From: Hyphomicrobiales bacterium
GTDB taxonomy: Bacteria > Pseudomonadota > Alphaproteobacteria > Rhizobiales > Beijerinckiaceae
Assembly: GCA_930633525.1 (NCBI GenBank)
Contig: CAKNFP010000001.1
Span: 722,001-786,000 of the forward strand
Direction: 5' to 3'
Length of the DNA: 64,000 nt
The notes under the pieces are model-generated. The model was given only the letters and a program-made list of their open reading frames with translations, was not told the DNA's origin and did not search any database. This document shows positions 35,634-44,801 of this stretch, one piece after another. Within the stretch, counting starts at the first letter, position 1; every line of letters starts with the position of its first letter. Made by a program: the position numbers and the translations under genes.

Positions 35634-36234
35634 ATTGTAACAATTCGATATTGCATTTTCGGATACTCGATCATCATCAACAACGTCGCGGTTGCATTTT
35701 ATCCGCCTGTTCGTGCTGTCGGTCCGCCGTACGAATACATTCCCGCATTCTCGCAATGCGATGGGGAGCATTTCCACTTTCCCCCCGCATCTATCTGGAT
35801 TATTGACGTCGCTCTGTGGAAACGCGCACATCCCGCAAGACGCTTTTCGTCTTTCGTGATCAAGCTGAGGGTCGGCGTGGGGCAGCCTGCGGCGTTGGAA
35901 ATACGGAAATAATACAAATTCATTATGTGATTTTTTATTTTTATGTTCTAGTTTATGTAAATTATGAAAGCCTTTCTCTCCGCCTTGGGCGAGATGGTTT
36001 TCGCTGCGACGGGGAGAAGGGGATCTGGCAGGCTTTTGTCTGGCCCTTCAATCAGTTGCGAGGATGTAGAGGAGAGGCGCGCCATAGGGCTGAGGGGTGG
36101 CGCGGCTCGGTAAGCGGTGTTTGGTCTGGGGGTGGCCTGTTCATGGCCCCTCGGGATCGGGTGAAGGATGATTGAGAACGGGCAATGGGATGCCTATCTC
36201 ACGCAGAGTGGCATGACGGGATGCGACGGAGACG
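35634..36234. other. AT-rich intergenic region before fpr
   Basis: Low-GC stretch, especially 35634-35700 and 35905-35965. The plus-strand frame 35816-36175 has no recognisable domain and is probably not coding. It should contain the promoter of the reductase at 36235. No clear operator seen. Confidence 0.45.
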
Positions 36235-37008
36235 ATGAGCAATTTCTTTGAGGAAGAGGTTCTTTCGGTTCAGCATTGGACACCGACGCTGTTCAGCTTC
36301 ACCACGACGCGGGACTCCGGTTTCCGGTTCCTCAATGGCCAGTTTGTGATGATCGGCCTACCGGTCAACGGCAAGCCGCTGCTGCGCGCCTATTCCATCG
36401 CCAGCGCCAATTACGAAGAGAGTCTGGAATTCTATTCCATCAAGGTGCCGGATGGCCCGCTCACCTCGCGGCTCCAGCATCTGAAGCCAGGTGATCGCAT
36501 CATCGTCGGCCGCAAGCCGACGGGCACCCTGGTTCAGGATAATCTTCTGCCTGGCCGCAATCTCTACCTGCTCGCCACCGGCACGGGCCTGGCGCCCTTC
36601 CTCAGCGTCATCAAGGATCCGGAGAGTTATCAGCGTTTCGAGCGCGTGGTGCTGGTGCATGGTTGCCGGTATGTGGCGGAGCTCGCGTTCCAGGATCGCA
36701 TCCTGAGTGAACTTCCGGGCGATGAATTCCTCGGAGAGGACGTGACGGCGAAGCTTCTCTACTATCCGACGGTGACCCGCGAACCCTTCCGTAACCAGGG
36801 ACGCATCACGGCCCTGCTCGAAGCCGGCAAGCTGGAGGCCGATCTCGGTCTGGCACCCCTCGATCCTGAGCAAGACCGTGTCATGATCTGCGGCAGCCCC
36901 GAGATGCTGGCGGATCTCAAGAGGTTTCTCGACGGCCGGGGCTTCATCGAGGGCAATCACGGCGAGCCCGGGCAATATGTCATCGAAAAGGCCTTCGCCC
37001 AGAAGTAG
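36235..37008 (+). CDS. fpr: Ferredoxin/flavodoxin-NADP+ reductase
   Basis: 257 residues, the usual length of bacterial subclass FPR. The FAD-binding motif is RAYSIAS near residues 50-56, LLATGTGLAPFLSV binds the NADP ribose region, and the protein ends EKAFAQK, close to the family end. It moves electrons between NADPH and ferredoxin or flavodoxin in the cytoplasm, often in oxidative stress or iron-sulfur supply. No operon partner. An AT-rich upstream region suggests an independent promoter. Confidence 0.92.
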   Translation: MSNFFEEEVLSVQHWTPTLFSFTTTRDSGFRFLNGQFVMIGLPVNGKPLLRAYSIASANYEESLEFYSIKVPDGPLTSRLQHLKPGDRIIVGRKPTGTLVQDNLLPGRNLYLLATGTGLAPFLSVIKDPESYQRFERVVLVHGCRYVAELAFQDRILSELPGDEFLGEDVTAKLLYYPTVTREPFRNQGRITALLEAGKLEADLGLAPLDPEQDRVMICGSPEMLADLKRFLDGRGFIEGNHGEPGQYVIEKAFAQK

Positions 37009-37170
37009 GCGGGCCGCGCGCGCTTCGCCGATGGGGTGCGCTGGGTGAAAGATGAGACGCAGGCGATGATGGCCCATCGTTGGCCCATGCGCCGGATTGT
37101 CTGCGAGATCCGACAGGGTTCTTTTACGGTCTTCGCTTATTCCTTATGCCTGTGGAGCATGCTCCTGGTG

Positions 37171-37189
37171 GGCCTCCAATAAGGAGGCC
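37171..37189 (+). promoter_or_regulatory. Hairpin sequestering a Shine-Dalgarno site
   Basis: A 7-bp perfect stem GGCCTCC/GGAGGCC with a 5-nt loop (AATAA). Its 3' arm contains the AAGGAGG-type site at 37181-37187 that would serve the small ORF at 37193. Folding would hide this ribosome site, a typical layout for leader control. A bare hairpin by chance cannot be excluded. Confidence 0.4.
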
Positions 37190-37192
37190 GCA

Positions 37193-37309
37193 ATGGGGCG
37201 TGATCGCGGTTTAGGCTTCGGGCCCGGTGCCGGCTGTTTGGCGCGTTCCATTCCGCAGGCCGGTTCCGAGGCAACTTCTTTCACCCTCGTGTGTAAGGAG
37301 GATGCGTAA
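37193..37309 (+). CDS. Possible 38-residue leader ORF
   Basis: ATG at 37193 has a perfect AAGGAGG site 5 nt upstream. The product is Gly/Arg-rich (MGRDRGLGFGPG...) and ends KEDA at 37309. Its last codons contain a second AAGGAGG (37295-37301) that serves the next small ORF. No domain is recognised. It lies upstream of the saccharopine-dehydrogenase-like gene and may be a regulatory leader. Confidence 0.35.
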   Translation: MGRDRGLGFGPGAGCLARSIPQAGSEATSFTLVCKEDA

Positions 37310-37310
37310 A

Positions 37311-37403
37311 GTGAACGGGCGAATGATCGCGGACAAAGGGCTATCTGGCTTTCGGTCCAGGGGCCCGCGGCTCTTTCCTCCCATGTCGGGAGGGCGGCCA
37401 TGA
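37311..37403 (+). CDS. Possible 30-residue leader ORF
   Basis: GTG at 37311 lies 9 nt after AAGGAGG, with an in-frame ATG at 37302 too near the site. The frame runs 30 residues and stops at 37401-37403, sharing ATGA with the start of the gene at 37400. This would couple its translation to the dehydrogenase. Product unrecognised. Confidence 0.3.
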   Translation: MNGRMIADKGLSGFRSRGPRLFPPMSGGRP

Positions 37404-38563
37404 CCATCCAGCAGCCTGTCCAATCCCAGCCTGTCCAGTCCCTTGTGCGTTCGATACCGGCGCAGGTCACGGTCACACCGTCGCGGCGCATCACCGTGTT
37501 GGGCGCGGGCCATATCGGTACGACCATTGCGACGATGCTCGCTGGCGCCGGCCACACGGTGACACTCGCCGATGCCCGCGAGGCGCAGCTCGCGCTGGTG
37601 CGTGGCAAGAGATTGAAGCGCGCCCGCATCGACGCAGCAGACAGGAGTGCTCTGCTGCGGCATCTGAAAGATCAGGACATCGTCGTCAGCGCCTTGCCCT
37701 ACACCCTCAACAGGGGCATCGCCCAGGCGGCCGTGGAGACGGGCACGCATTACTTCGATCTCACCGAGGACGTCGCGACCACCGCGTTCATCCGCACGCT
37801 CGCCTCCTCGGCGCCTGTCGCCCTGATGCCTCAATGCGGCCTCGCGCCCGGTTTCATCTGCGTGCTCGGCGCCGAAATGGCCCGGCGTTTCGAGCGACCG
37901 CACAGCCTGAGCATGCGCGTCGGCGCCCTGCCGCGCTACCCCACCAACGCCTTGCGTTACAACGTAACCTGGTCGATCGATGGCCTTATCAACGAGTATT
38001 GCAACCCGTGCGAGATCATTCACGCGGGGCAGATCACACGCGTCCCGGCGCTTGACGGCCTGGAGAACGTCTTGATCGATGGCGTGGCCTACGAAGCGTT
38101 CAATACATCCGGCGGGCTCGGCACCCTCACCGAGACCCTGGCCGGCCAGGTCGACGATATGTCCTACAAGACGCTGCGCTATCCCGGCCACGCCGAGATC
38201 ATGAAGCTCCTGTTGCAGGGACTTGCGCTCGCCGAGGACCGGGGGACGCTGCGCCGCATCCTCGAACGCGCCGCGCCGTTCACGCCCAATGACGTGGTGA
38301 TCATCTTCGTGACGGGGATCGGCGAACGCCGGAGCCGGATGGAGGAGGACAGCATCATCCTCCGCTATGAAAGCACGGCCGAGTTTGGCGCCATCCAGCT
38401 CACCACCGCCGCCGGCTGCGTCGCCATGATCGAGCTGTTCCTGACCGGCCGGCTACCGGCGCGAGGCTTCCTGAAGCAGGAGGATGCGCGCCTCGAGGAA
38501 TTCCTCGGCACCTCGGCCGGGCAACTGCTGGTGCGCCATGCGCGCGGATCGGAGACGGAGTGA
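37400..38563 (+). CDS. Saccharopine dehydrogenase-family oxidoreductase
   Basis: 387 residues. After a Gln/Pro/Ser-rich N-terminus of about 30 residues the Rossmann fold begins RITVLGAGHIGTTIATMLA. ALPYTLNRGIAQAAVETGTHYFDLTED and MPQCGLAPGFICVLG are standard for the family, and the C-terminal saccharopine-reductase domain includes GGLGTLTETLAG. Members act on lysine or related amino acids (saccharopine, lysine 6-dehydrogenase) or on nucleotide-linked substrates, so the reaction is not certain. A ribosome site GGGAGG precedes the ATG. A convergent amino-acid permease follows, which fits amino-acid catabolism. Confidence 0.8.
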   Translation: MTIQQPVQSQPVQSLVRSIPAQVTVTPSRRITVLGAGHIGTTIATMLAGAGHTVTLADAREAQLALVRGKRLKRARIDAADRSALLRHLKDQDIVVSALPYTLNRGIAQAAVETGTHYFDLTEDVATTAFIRTLASSAPVALMPQCGLAPGFICVLGAEMARRFERPHSLSMRVGALPRYPTNALRYNVTWSIDGLINEYCNPCEIIHAGQITRVPALDGLENVLIDGVAYEAFNTSGGLGTLTETLAGQVDDMSYKTLRYPGHAEIMKLLLQGLALAEDRGTLRRILERAAPFTPNDVVIIFVTGIGERRSRMEEDSIILRYESTAEFGAIQLTTAAGCVAMIELFLTGRLPARGFLKQEDARLEEFLGTSAGQLLVRHARGSETE

Positions 38564-38604
38564 TCCATCCGCTGCACTGGAGCTGAGAGTTTCGGCAGCG
38601 CTTT

Positions 38605-40008
38605 CTAGGTGGTCGTCGGGGCGGGGGCAGTAGGATCCGAAATCCTCTGCCGGGTGGTCGTCGCTTGATAGCCCACCCATAGGGCGAGTGCCCAGAATGG
38701 CAGGACATACAGCGCCACGCGCGTATCCTCGTCGAGGGCGAGGAAAATCGTCACGAGGCCCAGAAAGGCGAGCACGGCCCAGTTCACATAGGGAGCGCCG
38801 GGCATGCGAAAGGCAACGCCCGGCACGCGCCCCTCCGCGACCGCCTGGCGCCAGCGCAGATGCGTCCACATGATCATGCCCCAGGTCCAGATGCCGCCAA
38901 TGGTGCTGATGCTGGTGATCCACACGAACACACGGCCCGGCACGAGATAATTGAGCAGGACGCCGATCAGCATGATGGCGGCAGAGAATGTGATGGCTGT
39001 CGCCGGGACATGCTTGGTGCTCAAACGCCCGAAGGCCGCCGGCGCCTGGCCATTCTGGGCGAGCGCATGCAGCATGCGACCCGTGGAAAACAAGCCGCTG
39101 TTGCAGGACGAGGCCGCCGAACTGATGATCACGAGGTAGACGATCGTGGTGGCGGACGGAATGCCGCTCCTGGCGAAGACTTCGACGAAGGGGCTTTGAT
39201 CCGGTGCGAATTCTGTCCAGGGGATCAGGATCATGATGATCGCAAGGGACCCGATGTAAAAGAACAGGATCCGCCAGATGACGCTGTTCACCGCGCGAGG
39301 CAATGTGCGCTGAGGCTCGGCCGCTTCACCCGCCGTCACGCCAATGATCTCTATGCCCTGAAACGCGAAGACGACCAGCTGCAGAGTAATGGCAAAGCCC
39401 AATAGGCCTTGGGGGAAGAAGCCGCCGTCGGCCCAGAGATTGGCCAGCCGGGCTTGATGCGCCAAAGGGCCCGCGCCGAAGAGCAGAGCCGCGATCCCGA
39501 TGCCGATCAACGCCAGGATCGTGGCGATCTTGATGATTGCAAACCAGAATTCGAACTCACCGAATGTCCGCACGGCGAGGCGGTTCGCGGCATATAATAT
39601 GCCGAGCGTGACGAGTGCGGGTATCCATTGTGGCACGTCTGGATACCAATACCGCACGAACAGCGCGATGGCGGTGATCTCCGCCATGCCCATCGTCACC
39701 CAGACGAACCAATAGGACCAGCCCGTGACAAAGCCGGCCCAGCGACCGACAAATTCGTTGGCATGGCTTGCGAAGGCGCCGGAGACCGGCCGGTGCATGA
39801 CGAGCTCGCCGAGAGCGCGCATGATGAAATAGATTGCGCAGCCAGCGACGGCATAGGCCGCGAGCAGGCCGGGGCCGTTCTTCGCGATAGCACGCCCCGA
39901 GCCGAGGAAGAGGCCGACTCCGATCACGCCTCCCAGGGAGATAAGCTTGATATGGCGTGGCTTGAGGCCCCGCGTATAGGCCGGCTCGCCATTCCGCGCT
40001 CCACTCAT
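38605..40008 (-). CDS. Amino acid permease (AAT family, APC superfamily)
   Basis: 467 residues from the ATG at 40008, where GGGAG precedes it; an upstream frame to 40149 adds non-homologous residues. There are about 12 membrane segments. LKPRHIKLISLGGVIGVGLFLGSG is the hallmark opening of the AAT family, and EIIGVTAGEAAEPQRTLPRAV is its conserved internal loop. It imports an amino acid with protons; close relatives carry proline, GABA, or D-Ala/D-Ser/Gly. The substrate is not determined. It is convergent with the saccharopine-dehydrogenase-like gene. Confidence 0.9.
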   Translation of the reverse strand: MSGARNGEPAYTRGLKPRHIKLISLGGVIGVGLFLGSGRAIAKNGPGLLAAYAVAGCAIYFIMRALGELVMHRPVSGAFASHANEFVGRWAGFVTGWSYWFVWVTMGMAEITAIALFVRYWYPDVPQWIPALVTLGILYAANRLAVRTFGEFEFWFAIIKIATILALIGIGIAALLFGAGPLAHQARLANLWADGGFFPQGLLGFAITLQLVVFAFQGIEIIGVTAGEAAEPQRTLPRAVNSVIWRILFFYIGSLAIIMILIPWTEFAPDQSPFVEVFARSGIPSATTIVYLVIISSAASSCNSGLFSTGRMLHALAQNGQAPAAFGRLSTKHVPATAITFSAAIMLIGVLLNYLVPGRVFVWITSISTIGGIWTWGMIMWTHLRWRQAVAEGRVPGVAFRMPGAPYVNWAVLAFLGLVTIFLALDEDTRVALYVLPFWALALWVGYQATTTRQRISDPTAPAPTTT

Positions 40009-40225
40009 CGGTCGTCTCCCACTCTGGATAGGGTGCGAGCCCCTCGATAGGTGAAGCCACCGATGGTCGATAGATAAACGGGCGTGTCTCTTATGTAGAT
40101 CGTGTGGCGAACAGCGCGTGCGCAAAAACAGGAATAGCTTGCGCGTCAATGATGAGGTTGGGGCGGCTTACGCAATAGGATGATGCCGCGGATAAAAAGG
40201 ATTGGTTCGAACATTCAGCCTATTC

Positions 40226-40257
40226 CCGGGTAACAGAACGAGGGTTCTGTTACCCGG
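40226..40257. terminator. Strong 14-bp hairpin after tctC
   Basis: A perfect 14-bp inverted repeat (40226-40239 with 40244-40257) with a GAGG loop lies 27 bp beyond the tctC stop on the minus strand and about 220 bp upstream of the permease start. There is no T-run on either side, so it may be a terminator, an mRNA-stabilising end or a dyad for a regulator. Confidence 0.6.
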
Positions 40258-40284
40258 ATGTTCATTGGCGTGCAGAGGAAAGCG

Positions 40285-41283
40285 TTACTTGTCGTTGGCG
40301 CCCTTCAGCACGGGCGTCCACCGCGCCACTTCGCTGACGACGAGATCCTGAAGAGCCTGCGGGGACCGGCCGGGCTTGTCGGCGATAACGCCGCCGAGGT
40401 CGAGCAGGCGCTTGCGGGTGTTCTCATCATCCAGCGCCACGACGAGCGCATTATTCAGCTTCGCGATGACGTCCTGAGGCGTGCCCTTCGGCGCGAAAAT
40501 CGCGTTCCAGGCGCTCACCTGGTATTCCGGTAGGCCGGCTTCCTTGGTGGTCGGGACGTCAGGCAGCGAGGGCGAACGCTCGGGAATGGCCACGCCATAG
40601 GCCTTGATCGTGCCGGCCTGGATCTGCGGAACCAGGTTCACGATCTGGTCGCACATGAAGTCGACCTGGCCGGAAACGAGGTCGTTCAGCGCCGGGCCGG
40701 TGCCTCCATAGGGGACCAGCGTCGGCTTGATGCCGAGCTGCGCGTCGAGCAAGGTGCAGGTGGTGTGCGACACCGAGCCGACGCCGGCATGGGCCTGGTT
40801 GACCTTGTCGGCATTGGCCTTCACATAGGCCACGAATTCCTTGAGATCCTTGGCCGGGAAATCCTTCTTCGCGACGATGAGGATCGGCGTTCCCGCAGCG
40901 AGGCCGACGGGCGCGAAATCCTTGGCCGGATCATATTTCAGGTTGGGGTAGAGCGCTGGCGCGGCGCCGTGGGTCCCCATATGGCCCATCACAAGGGTAT
41001 AGCCATCAGGCGCCGCCTGGGCTGCACGCGTGCTGCCCGTGGTGCCGCCGGCGCCGGCCACGTTTTCCACGATGATCTGCTGCCCAAGCGTCTTCGACAT
41101 GTTCTCGGCGACAATACGCGCGATCACGTCCGTCGGGCCGCCCGCCGCGAAGGGAACGATCATCGTGATGGGCCGCTCGGGATAAGCCGCGGCGGCGCTT
41201 CCCAGCGAAAGGCCAAGGCCCGCGGCAACGGTGGCGGCAGCCGCGAGGCCCGTCACAAGGCGCCTCGAAATGGTCTTGTTCAT
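40285..41283 (-). CDS. tctC: Tricarboxylate transporter substrate-binding protein (Bug family)
   Basis: 332 residues with a Sec signal peptide (MNKTISRRL...GSAAAAYPERP). The Bug/TctC motifs follow: ITMIVPFAAGGPTDVIAR, VENVAGAGGTTG, DGYTLVMGH and the SAWNAIFAPKGTP region. It binds a carboxylate (citrate-type, nicotinate, aromatic acid or similar) in the periplasm and delivers it to the TctA/TctB membrane pair. It is the third gene of tctBAC. The ligand cannot be read from sequence. Confidence 0.92.
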   Translation of the reverse strand: MNKTISRRLVTGLAAAATVAAGLGLSLGSAAAAYPERPITMIVPFAAGGPTDVIARIVAENMSKTLGQQIIVENVAGAGGTTGSTRAAQAAPDGYTLVMGHMGTHGAAPALYPNLKYDPAKDFAPVGLAAGTPILIVAKKDFPAKDLKEFVAYVKANADKVNQAHAGVGSVSHTTCTLLDAQLGIKPTLVPYGGTGPALNDLVSGQVDFMCDQIVNLVPQIQAGTIKAYGVAIPERSPSLPDVPTTKEAGLPEYQVSAWNAIFAPKGTPQDVIAKLNNALVVALDDENTRKRLLDLGGVIADKPGRSPQALQDLVVSEVARWTPVLKGANDK

Positions 41284-41334
41284 TGAATGATCCTCCCAAA
41301 GTCATGCAATTCGTTCAAACAGATAACCGGCGAG

Positions 41335-42834
41335 TTACTCCGTGAAGACCTCGTCCCGGCTCTTGCGGATCGACGGCAGGACGGCCACGGCGAGCAGTCC
41401 CACGGCAATCAGGAGAAGGCCGGCGCTCACCGGACGTTCCACGAAGGTCATCAGGTCGCCGCGGGAAATGATGAGCGCCCGCCGCAGGTTCTCCTCCATC
41501 AGCTTGCCAAGGACATAACCGAGCAGCAGTGGCGCTGGTTCAAAACCCAGCTTGAGGATGCCATAGCCTATGACAGCGAAGATGGCGGTGAAGACCACGT
41601 CGGCCGGCGAATTGTTGATGGAATAGACGCCGATGCTCGAGAAGATCAGGATCGCCGGAAACATCAGGCGATAGGGTACCTTGAGCAGCTTCACCCACAG
41701 GCCGATCATCGGGAGGTTGATGACGAGCAGCATCAGGTTGCCGATCCACATCGACGCGATCATGCCCCAGAACATATTGGGGTTGCGTGTCATTACCTGC
41801 GGGCCCGGCACGATGCCGTGAATGGTCATGGCGCCAACCATCAGCGCCATCACGGCATTCGGCGGAATGCCGAGGGTCAGCAGCGGAATGAAGGATGTCT
41901 GCGCGCCTGCGTTGTTCGCGGATTCCGGGCCAGCCACACCCTCGATGGCGCCACGGCCGAAGCGCCGCGGTTCCTTGGCGATTTTCTTTTCCAGCGAGTA
42001 GGAGGCAAAGGGGCCGAGCACGGCGCCATTGCCGGGCAATATCCCGAGGATGCTGCCGATGACGGTGCCCCGCAGGATCGATGGAGCCGATTGCCTGAGT
42101 TCCGCGAGCGACGGCAGCAGGCGGCCGATCGCCTTGCGGACGACATCACGGTGCTCCGTCACTTCCAGATTGCGCAGCACCTCGGCGAAGCCGAAAATTC
42201 CCATGGCCAGAATGGCGAAGTCGATACCGTCCGCGAGTGGGCCATAGCCGAATGTCATGCGCTCCTCGCCGGTCTCGAGATCCGTGCCGACGGTGGCGAG
42301 CAGGAGGCCCGCGAGGATCATGGCCATGGCCTTGAGCACCGAGCCGCGCGCCAGCACCACCGCGAAGACAAGGCCCATCACCATGAGCGAGAAATATTCC
42401 GCCGGGCCGAAGAGGAGCGCGAGCTTGGTCAGCGGCACGGCGACGGCAGCAATCATCAGCGTTGCCACCGTACCCGCAAAGAAGGAGCCGATGGCCGCAA
42501 TGCCGAGCGCTGTGCCCGCCCTGCCTTGCTTCGCCATTTCGTGGCCGTCGAGGGTCGTGACGACGGCGGTTGCCTCTCCCGGGATGTTGACGAGAATGGC
42601 GGTCGTCGAGCCGCCATATTGGGCGCCGTAGTAAATGCCCGCCAGCATGATGAGCGCACCGACCGGATCGATGCCGAAGGTAATCGGCAGCAGCATCGTG
42701 ATGGTCGCGATGGGGCCGACGCCCGGCAGCACGCCGACCAGTGTTCCGATGAGGCAGCCGAGCAGGCACAGCCCGATGTTCTGCAGGGTCAGCGCCGTGG
42801 AGAATCCGAGCGCAAGATGAGCGATGATGTCCAT
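41335..42834 (-). CDS. tctA: Tripartite tricarboxylate transporter large membrane subunit
   Basis: 499 residues and about 12 membrane segments. It opens LTLQNIGLCLLGCLIGTLVGVLPGVGPI, the TctA hallmark, and contains LAGIYYGAQYGGSTTAIL and the GNGAVLGPFASYSLEKK loop. It forms the channel of the secondary transporter with TctB. It starts 11 bp after the tctB stop, so it is in the same operon. Confidence 0.92.
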   Translation of the reverse strand: MDIIAHLALGFSTALTLQNIGLCLLGCLIGTLVGVLPGVGPIATITMLLPITFGIDPVGALIMLAGIYYGAQYGGSTTAILVNIPGEATAVVTTLDGHEMAKQGRAGTALGIAAIGSFFAGTVATLMIAAVAVPLTKLALLFGPAEYFSLMVMGLVFAVVLARGSVLKAMAMILAGLLLATVGTDLETGEERMTFGYGPLADGIDFAILAMGIFGFAEVLRNLEVTEHRDVVRKAIGRLLPSLAELRQSAPSILRGTVIGSILGILPGNGAVLGPFASYSLEKKIAKEPRRFGRGAIEGVAGPESANNAGAQTSFIPLLTLGIPPNAVMALMVGAMTIHGIVPGPQVMTRNPNMFWGMIASMWIGNLMLLVINLPMIGLWVKLLKVPYRLMFPAILIFSSIGVYSINNSPADVVFTAIFAVIGYGILKLGFEPAPLLLGYVLGKLMEENLRRALIISRGDLMTFVERPVSAGLLLIAVGLLAVAVLPSIRKSRDEVFTE

Positions 42835-42845
42835 GATCGGCGCCC

Positions 42846-43349
42846 TCAGTAATACATGACGCCGGGAATGATGAAGACGGGGATCGGCAGGTTGAGCCCG
42901 TATTTGAACAAGCCGATCGAAAAGGCCGTCATCGCAATCGCAAAGACGATCAGTTCTTTGATGCGCGTTTCCGGTGAGGCAAAGCCGGAGATGATCGCGA
43001 GCAGGGGCCCCGCGACCGCGAGACCAACGGTTCTGACGGTGGCCGCGAAGGCGATGAGCCCGAGGCAGACGAAGAATGGCCCGCGCAGATGCCAGCGCTC
43101 CAGCGTTTCTCCGTCCTTCATGAAGGAAATAGCGATGAGGATGAGGCCGCAGAGCGCCAGAAGGGTAGCGATGGTGCGGGGCAGCATGCCGGGCCCCATG
43201 GCCCTGAGCGATCCTTGCGTCAGGTCACTGGACGCCCAGAACGCGAGGATTGCGATACCAATCAGGCTCAGGCCAGCTGCAAAATTCTGAGGACCACGGA
43301 TGAGGTGACGCACTGCCCCTGCTGCTGGGCGTTCCCCGTGCTGAGCCAT
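42846..43349 (-). CDS. tctB: Tripartite tricarboxylate transporter small membrane subunit
   Basis: 167 residues with four predicted membrane segments, beginning ILAFWASSDLTQGSLRAMGPGMLPR. The GPGMLPR form is typical of TctB. First gene of the tctBAC operon. It assists TctA in the inner membrane. Upstream region 43350-43724 is gene-free and should hold the promoter. Confidence 0.88.
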   Translation of the reverse strand: MAQHGERPAAGAVRHLIRGPQNFAAGLSLIGIAILAFWASSDLTQGSLRAMGPGMLPRTIATLLALCGLILIAISFMKDGETLERWHLRGPFFVCLGLIAFAATVRTVGLAVAGPLLAIISGFASPETRIKELIVFAIAMTAFSIGLFKYGLNLPIPVFIIPGVMYY

Positions 43350-43724
43350 TTTCCCCCCTGGGTTGGATCGTTTCCCAGTCGTGTTTCAATTACGCGATTA
43401 TATTGTACGCACTATCGGACTAATGTCCGTCGTGTTCAACCAAAACGATAGAGATCACGGTTCCTTCTGACCCTATCTATACGGATTGACGAATTATGCA
43501 CTTCGACCTTTGGCGAATGCCATCAGAATCACTTATGCCGCCCTCGCGCGATCGGATTGTCCTTCGCGACGCGATAAGCGGCACACTTCGAGCCAAGGAT
43601 TATCTTTGAAAGAGCCTACGTGTGGCGTGGAAAAGCTCGACGACAGTCCCGCCGCCAACTGCGTTTTCTGCGGGGATGCACCGCTGCGCCGAGCGCGCAG
43701 CCTCTGCCTCGGATCGGGCGGCTT
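43350..43724. promoter_or_regulatory. Promoter region of tctBAC
   Basis: 375 bp between the tctB start and the end of the pepsin-like gene, both on the minus strand. The part near 43380-43440 is AT-rich and probably holds the tct promoter. No gene or clear operator recognised. Confidence 0.45.
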
Positions 43725-44801
43725 CTAGCGCCCCAGCCGGCGGAAGCCGACATAGCCTTCATCGGCATCGTAGAGATAGTCGAAACCATTGAGGGCGTGG
43801 ACGCTGGTGTTCACGAAAGTCGGGCGATCCTTGCCGCCGACCAGGACGATTCGTGATGGCGCAAGCGGATCACCGCCCATTCCGGCCGTGAAGAGATAGC
43901 CGGGCGCTTCATTGGAAGGGCGTGCGCTGAAGGTGACCGTGACCTGAGTGCCCGGCACGAGCGTGCGGCCGTGGTCGCCCTGGGTGACAAAACCGGCTTC
44001 CTGGTCCCGGGGCACGGTCAGATACATCACGGAAACGCCGGTATCGATCAAGGCCGTGCCGCAAGCGGGCTCGCCGCCGCCGATGCTGATGCACCCGGGT
44101 ATGGGCGCCCAGTCACTGCCGTCGTCTTTCCTGGCGAGCTTCACGAAGCGGAACTCGCCTTCCGTATTGGCGCGGGTGAGGCCCACATGCACGCCGGCCC
44201 GCGTCACCACATAGCCGCGCCGAAGGCGGCCGGGCTTATCGGCCTCGCCCATTTCGGGCAGGTTGAGGAAGGGGTTCTTGTCCGGTGTGCTTTGGCTCTG
44301 CTGGTCGCCTTCGCGCGAGAAGCCGACGCCGAGCATGACCACGTGACGCGGATCATCCGTGGGCTGGCAGTCGCGCGCGTTCTCAAAACAGTCGATCTGG
44401 CGCACGGCGAGAACAGGCAGGGGGCGGGTGGTGATGGCATCCCCGCCAACGCCGCTGATCGTCACGGGCGTCATGACCCAGTCCCCGCGCATGATGCGGC
44501 CGGAACTCGTGTAGGTCAGTTTGCCCGGCGCGACCACCGGCAGGCTGTCGACACCGGGAATGAGGCTTGCCGCGACCACGATGCCGGTTGAGCCCGTATC
44601 CATCACGGCCCGATAGTCGGGCCCGCCGAAGGAAAGATGCAGCGTCGGCGAACGGCGCATGGGCTCGTCCGCGGCCGGCGCATCGAGAAACCGCAGAAAC
44701 GTCCCGCGGCCCTCGTCGGTGTAGCGCGGCTCGGCCATAGCAGTCGCGGGCAGCACACACGCCGCGATCAGGGCCGCGACACCCAGTCGTGACAGACGCA
44801 T
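43725..44801 (-). CDS. Secreted pepsin-like aspartic protease homologue
   Basis: 358 residues with a signal peptide (MRLSRLGVAALIAACVLPATAMA). Two lobes carry catalytic-type motifs: DTGST at residues 68-72 (AVMDTGSTGIVV) and DTGVS at 253-257 (ALIDTGVSVMYL). The N-lobe has a flap-like YTSSGR about 30 residues after the first Asp, and VMLGVGF corresponds to the GILGLGF segment of pepsins. Length matches single-chain A1 proteases, and both aspartates are present. Bacterial pepsin homologues are known but rare. Its start overlaps the AIM24-family stop by one base (TGATG), so the two are coupled. Substrate unknown, activity inferred. Confidence 0.65.
   Translation of the reverse strand: MRLSRLGVAALIAACVLPATAMAEPRYTDEGRGTFLRFLDAPAADEPMRRSPTLHLSFGGPDYRAVMDTGSTGIVVAASLIPGVDSLPVVAPGKLTYTSSGRIMRGDWVMTPVTISGVGGDAITTRPLPVLAVRQIDCFENARDCQPTDDPRHVVMLGVGFSREGDQQSQSTPDKNPFLNLPEMGEADKPGRLRRGYVVTRAGVHVGLTRANTEGEFRFVKLARKDDGSDWAPIPGCISIGGGEPACGTALIDTGVSVMYLTVPRDQEAGFVTQGDHGRTLVPGTQVTVTFSARPSNEAPGYLFTAGMGGDPLAPSRIVLVGGKDRPTFVNTSVHALNGFDYLYDADEGYVGFRRLGR

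Noticed and set aside
35816..36175. Plus-strand 119-codon frame before fpr
   Set aside because: No ribosome site, mixed AT-rich and GC-rich composition and no protein character; treated as intergenic.
40205..40220. GGTTCGAAC-like string suggesting a tRNA T-loop
   Set aside because: No acceptor-stem, D-loop or anticodon pairing can be built around it.
41287..42852. A 521-codon open frame on the plus strand opposite tctA
   Set aside because: Composition is Arg/His/Asp/Glu-rich without domains, typical of a shadow of a membrane-protein gene; tctA on the other strand is certain.
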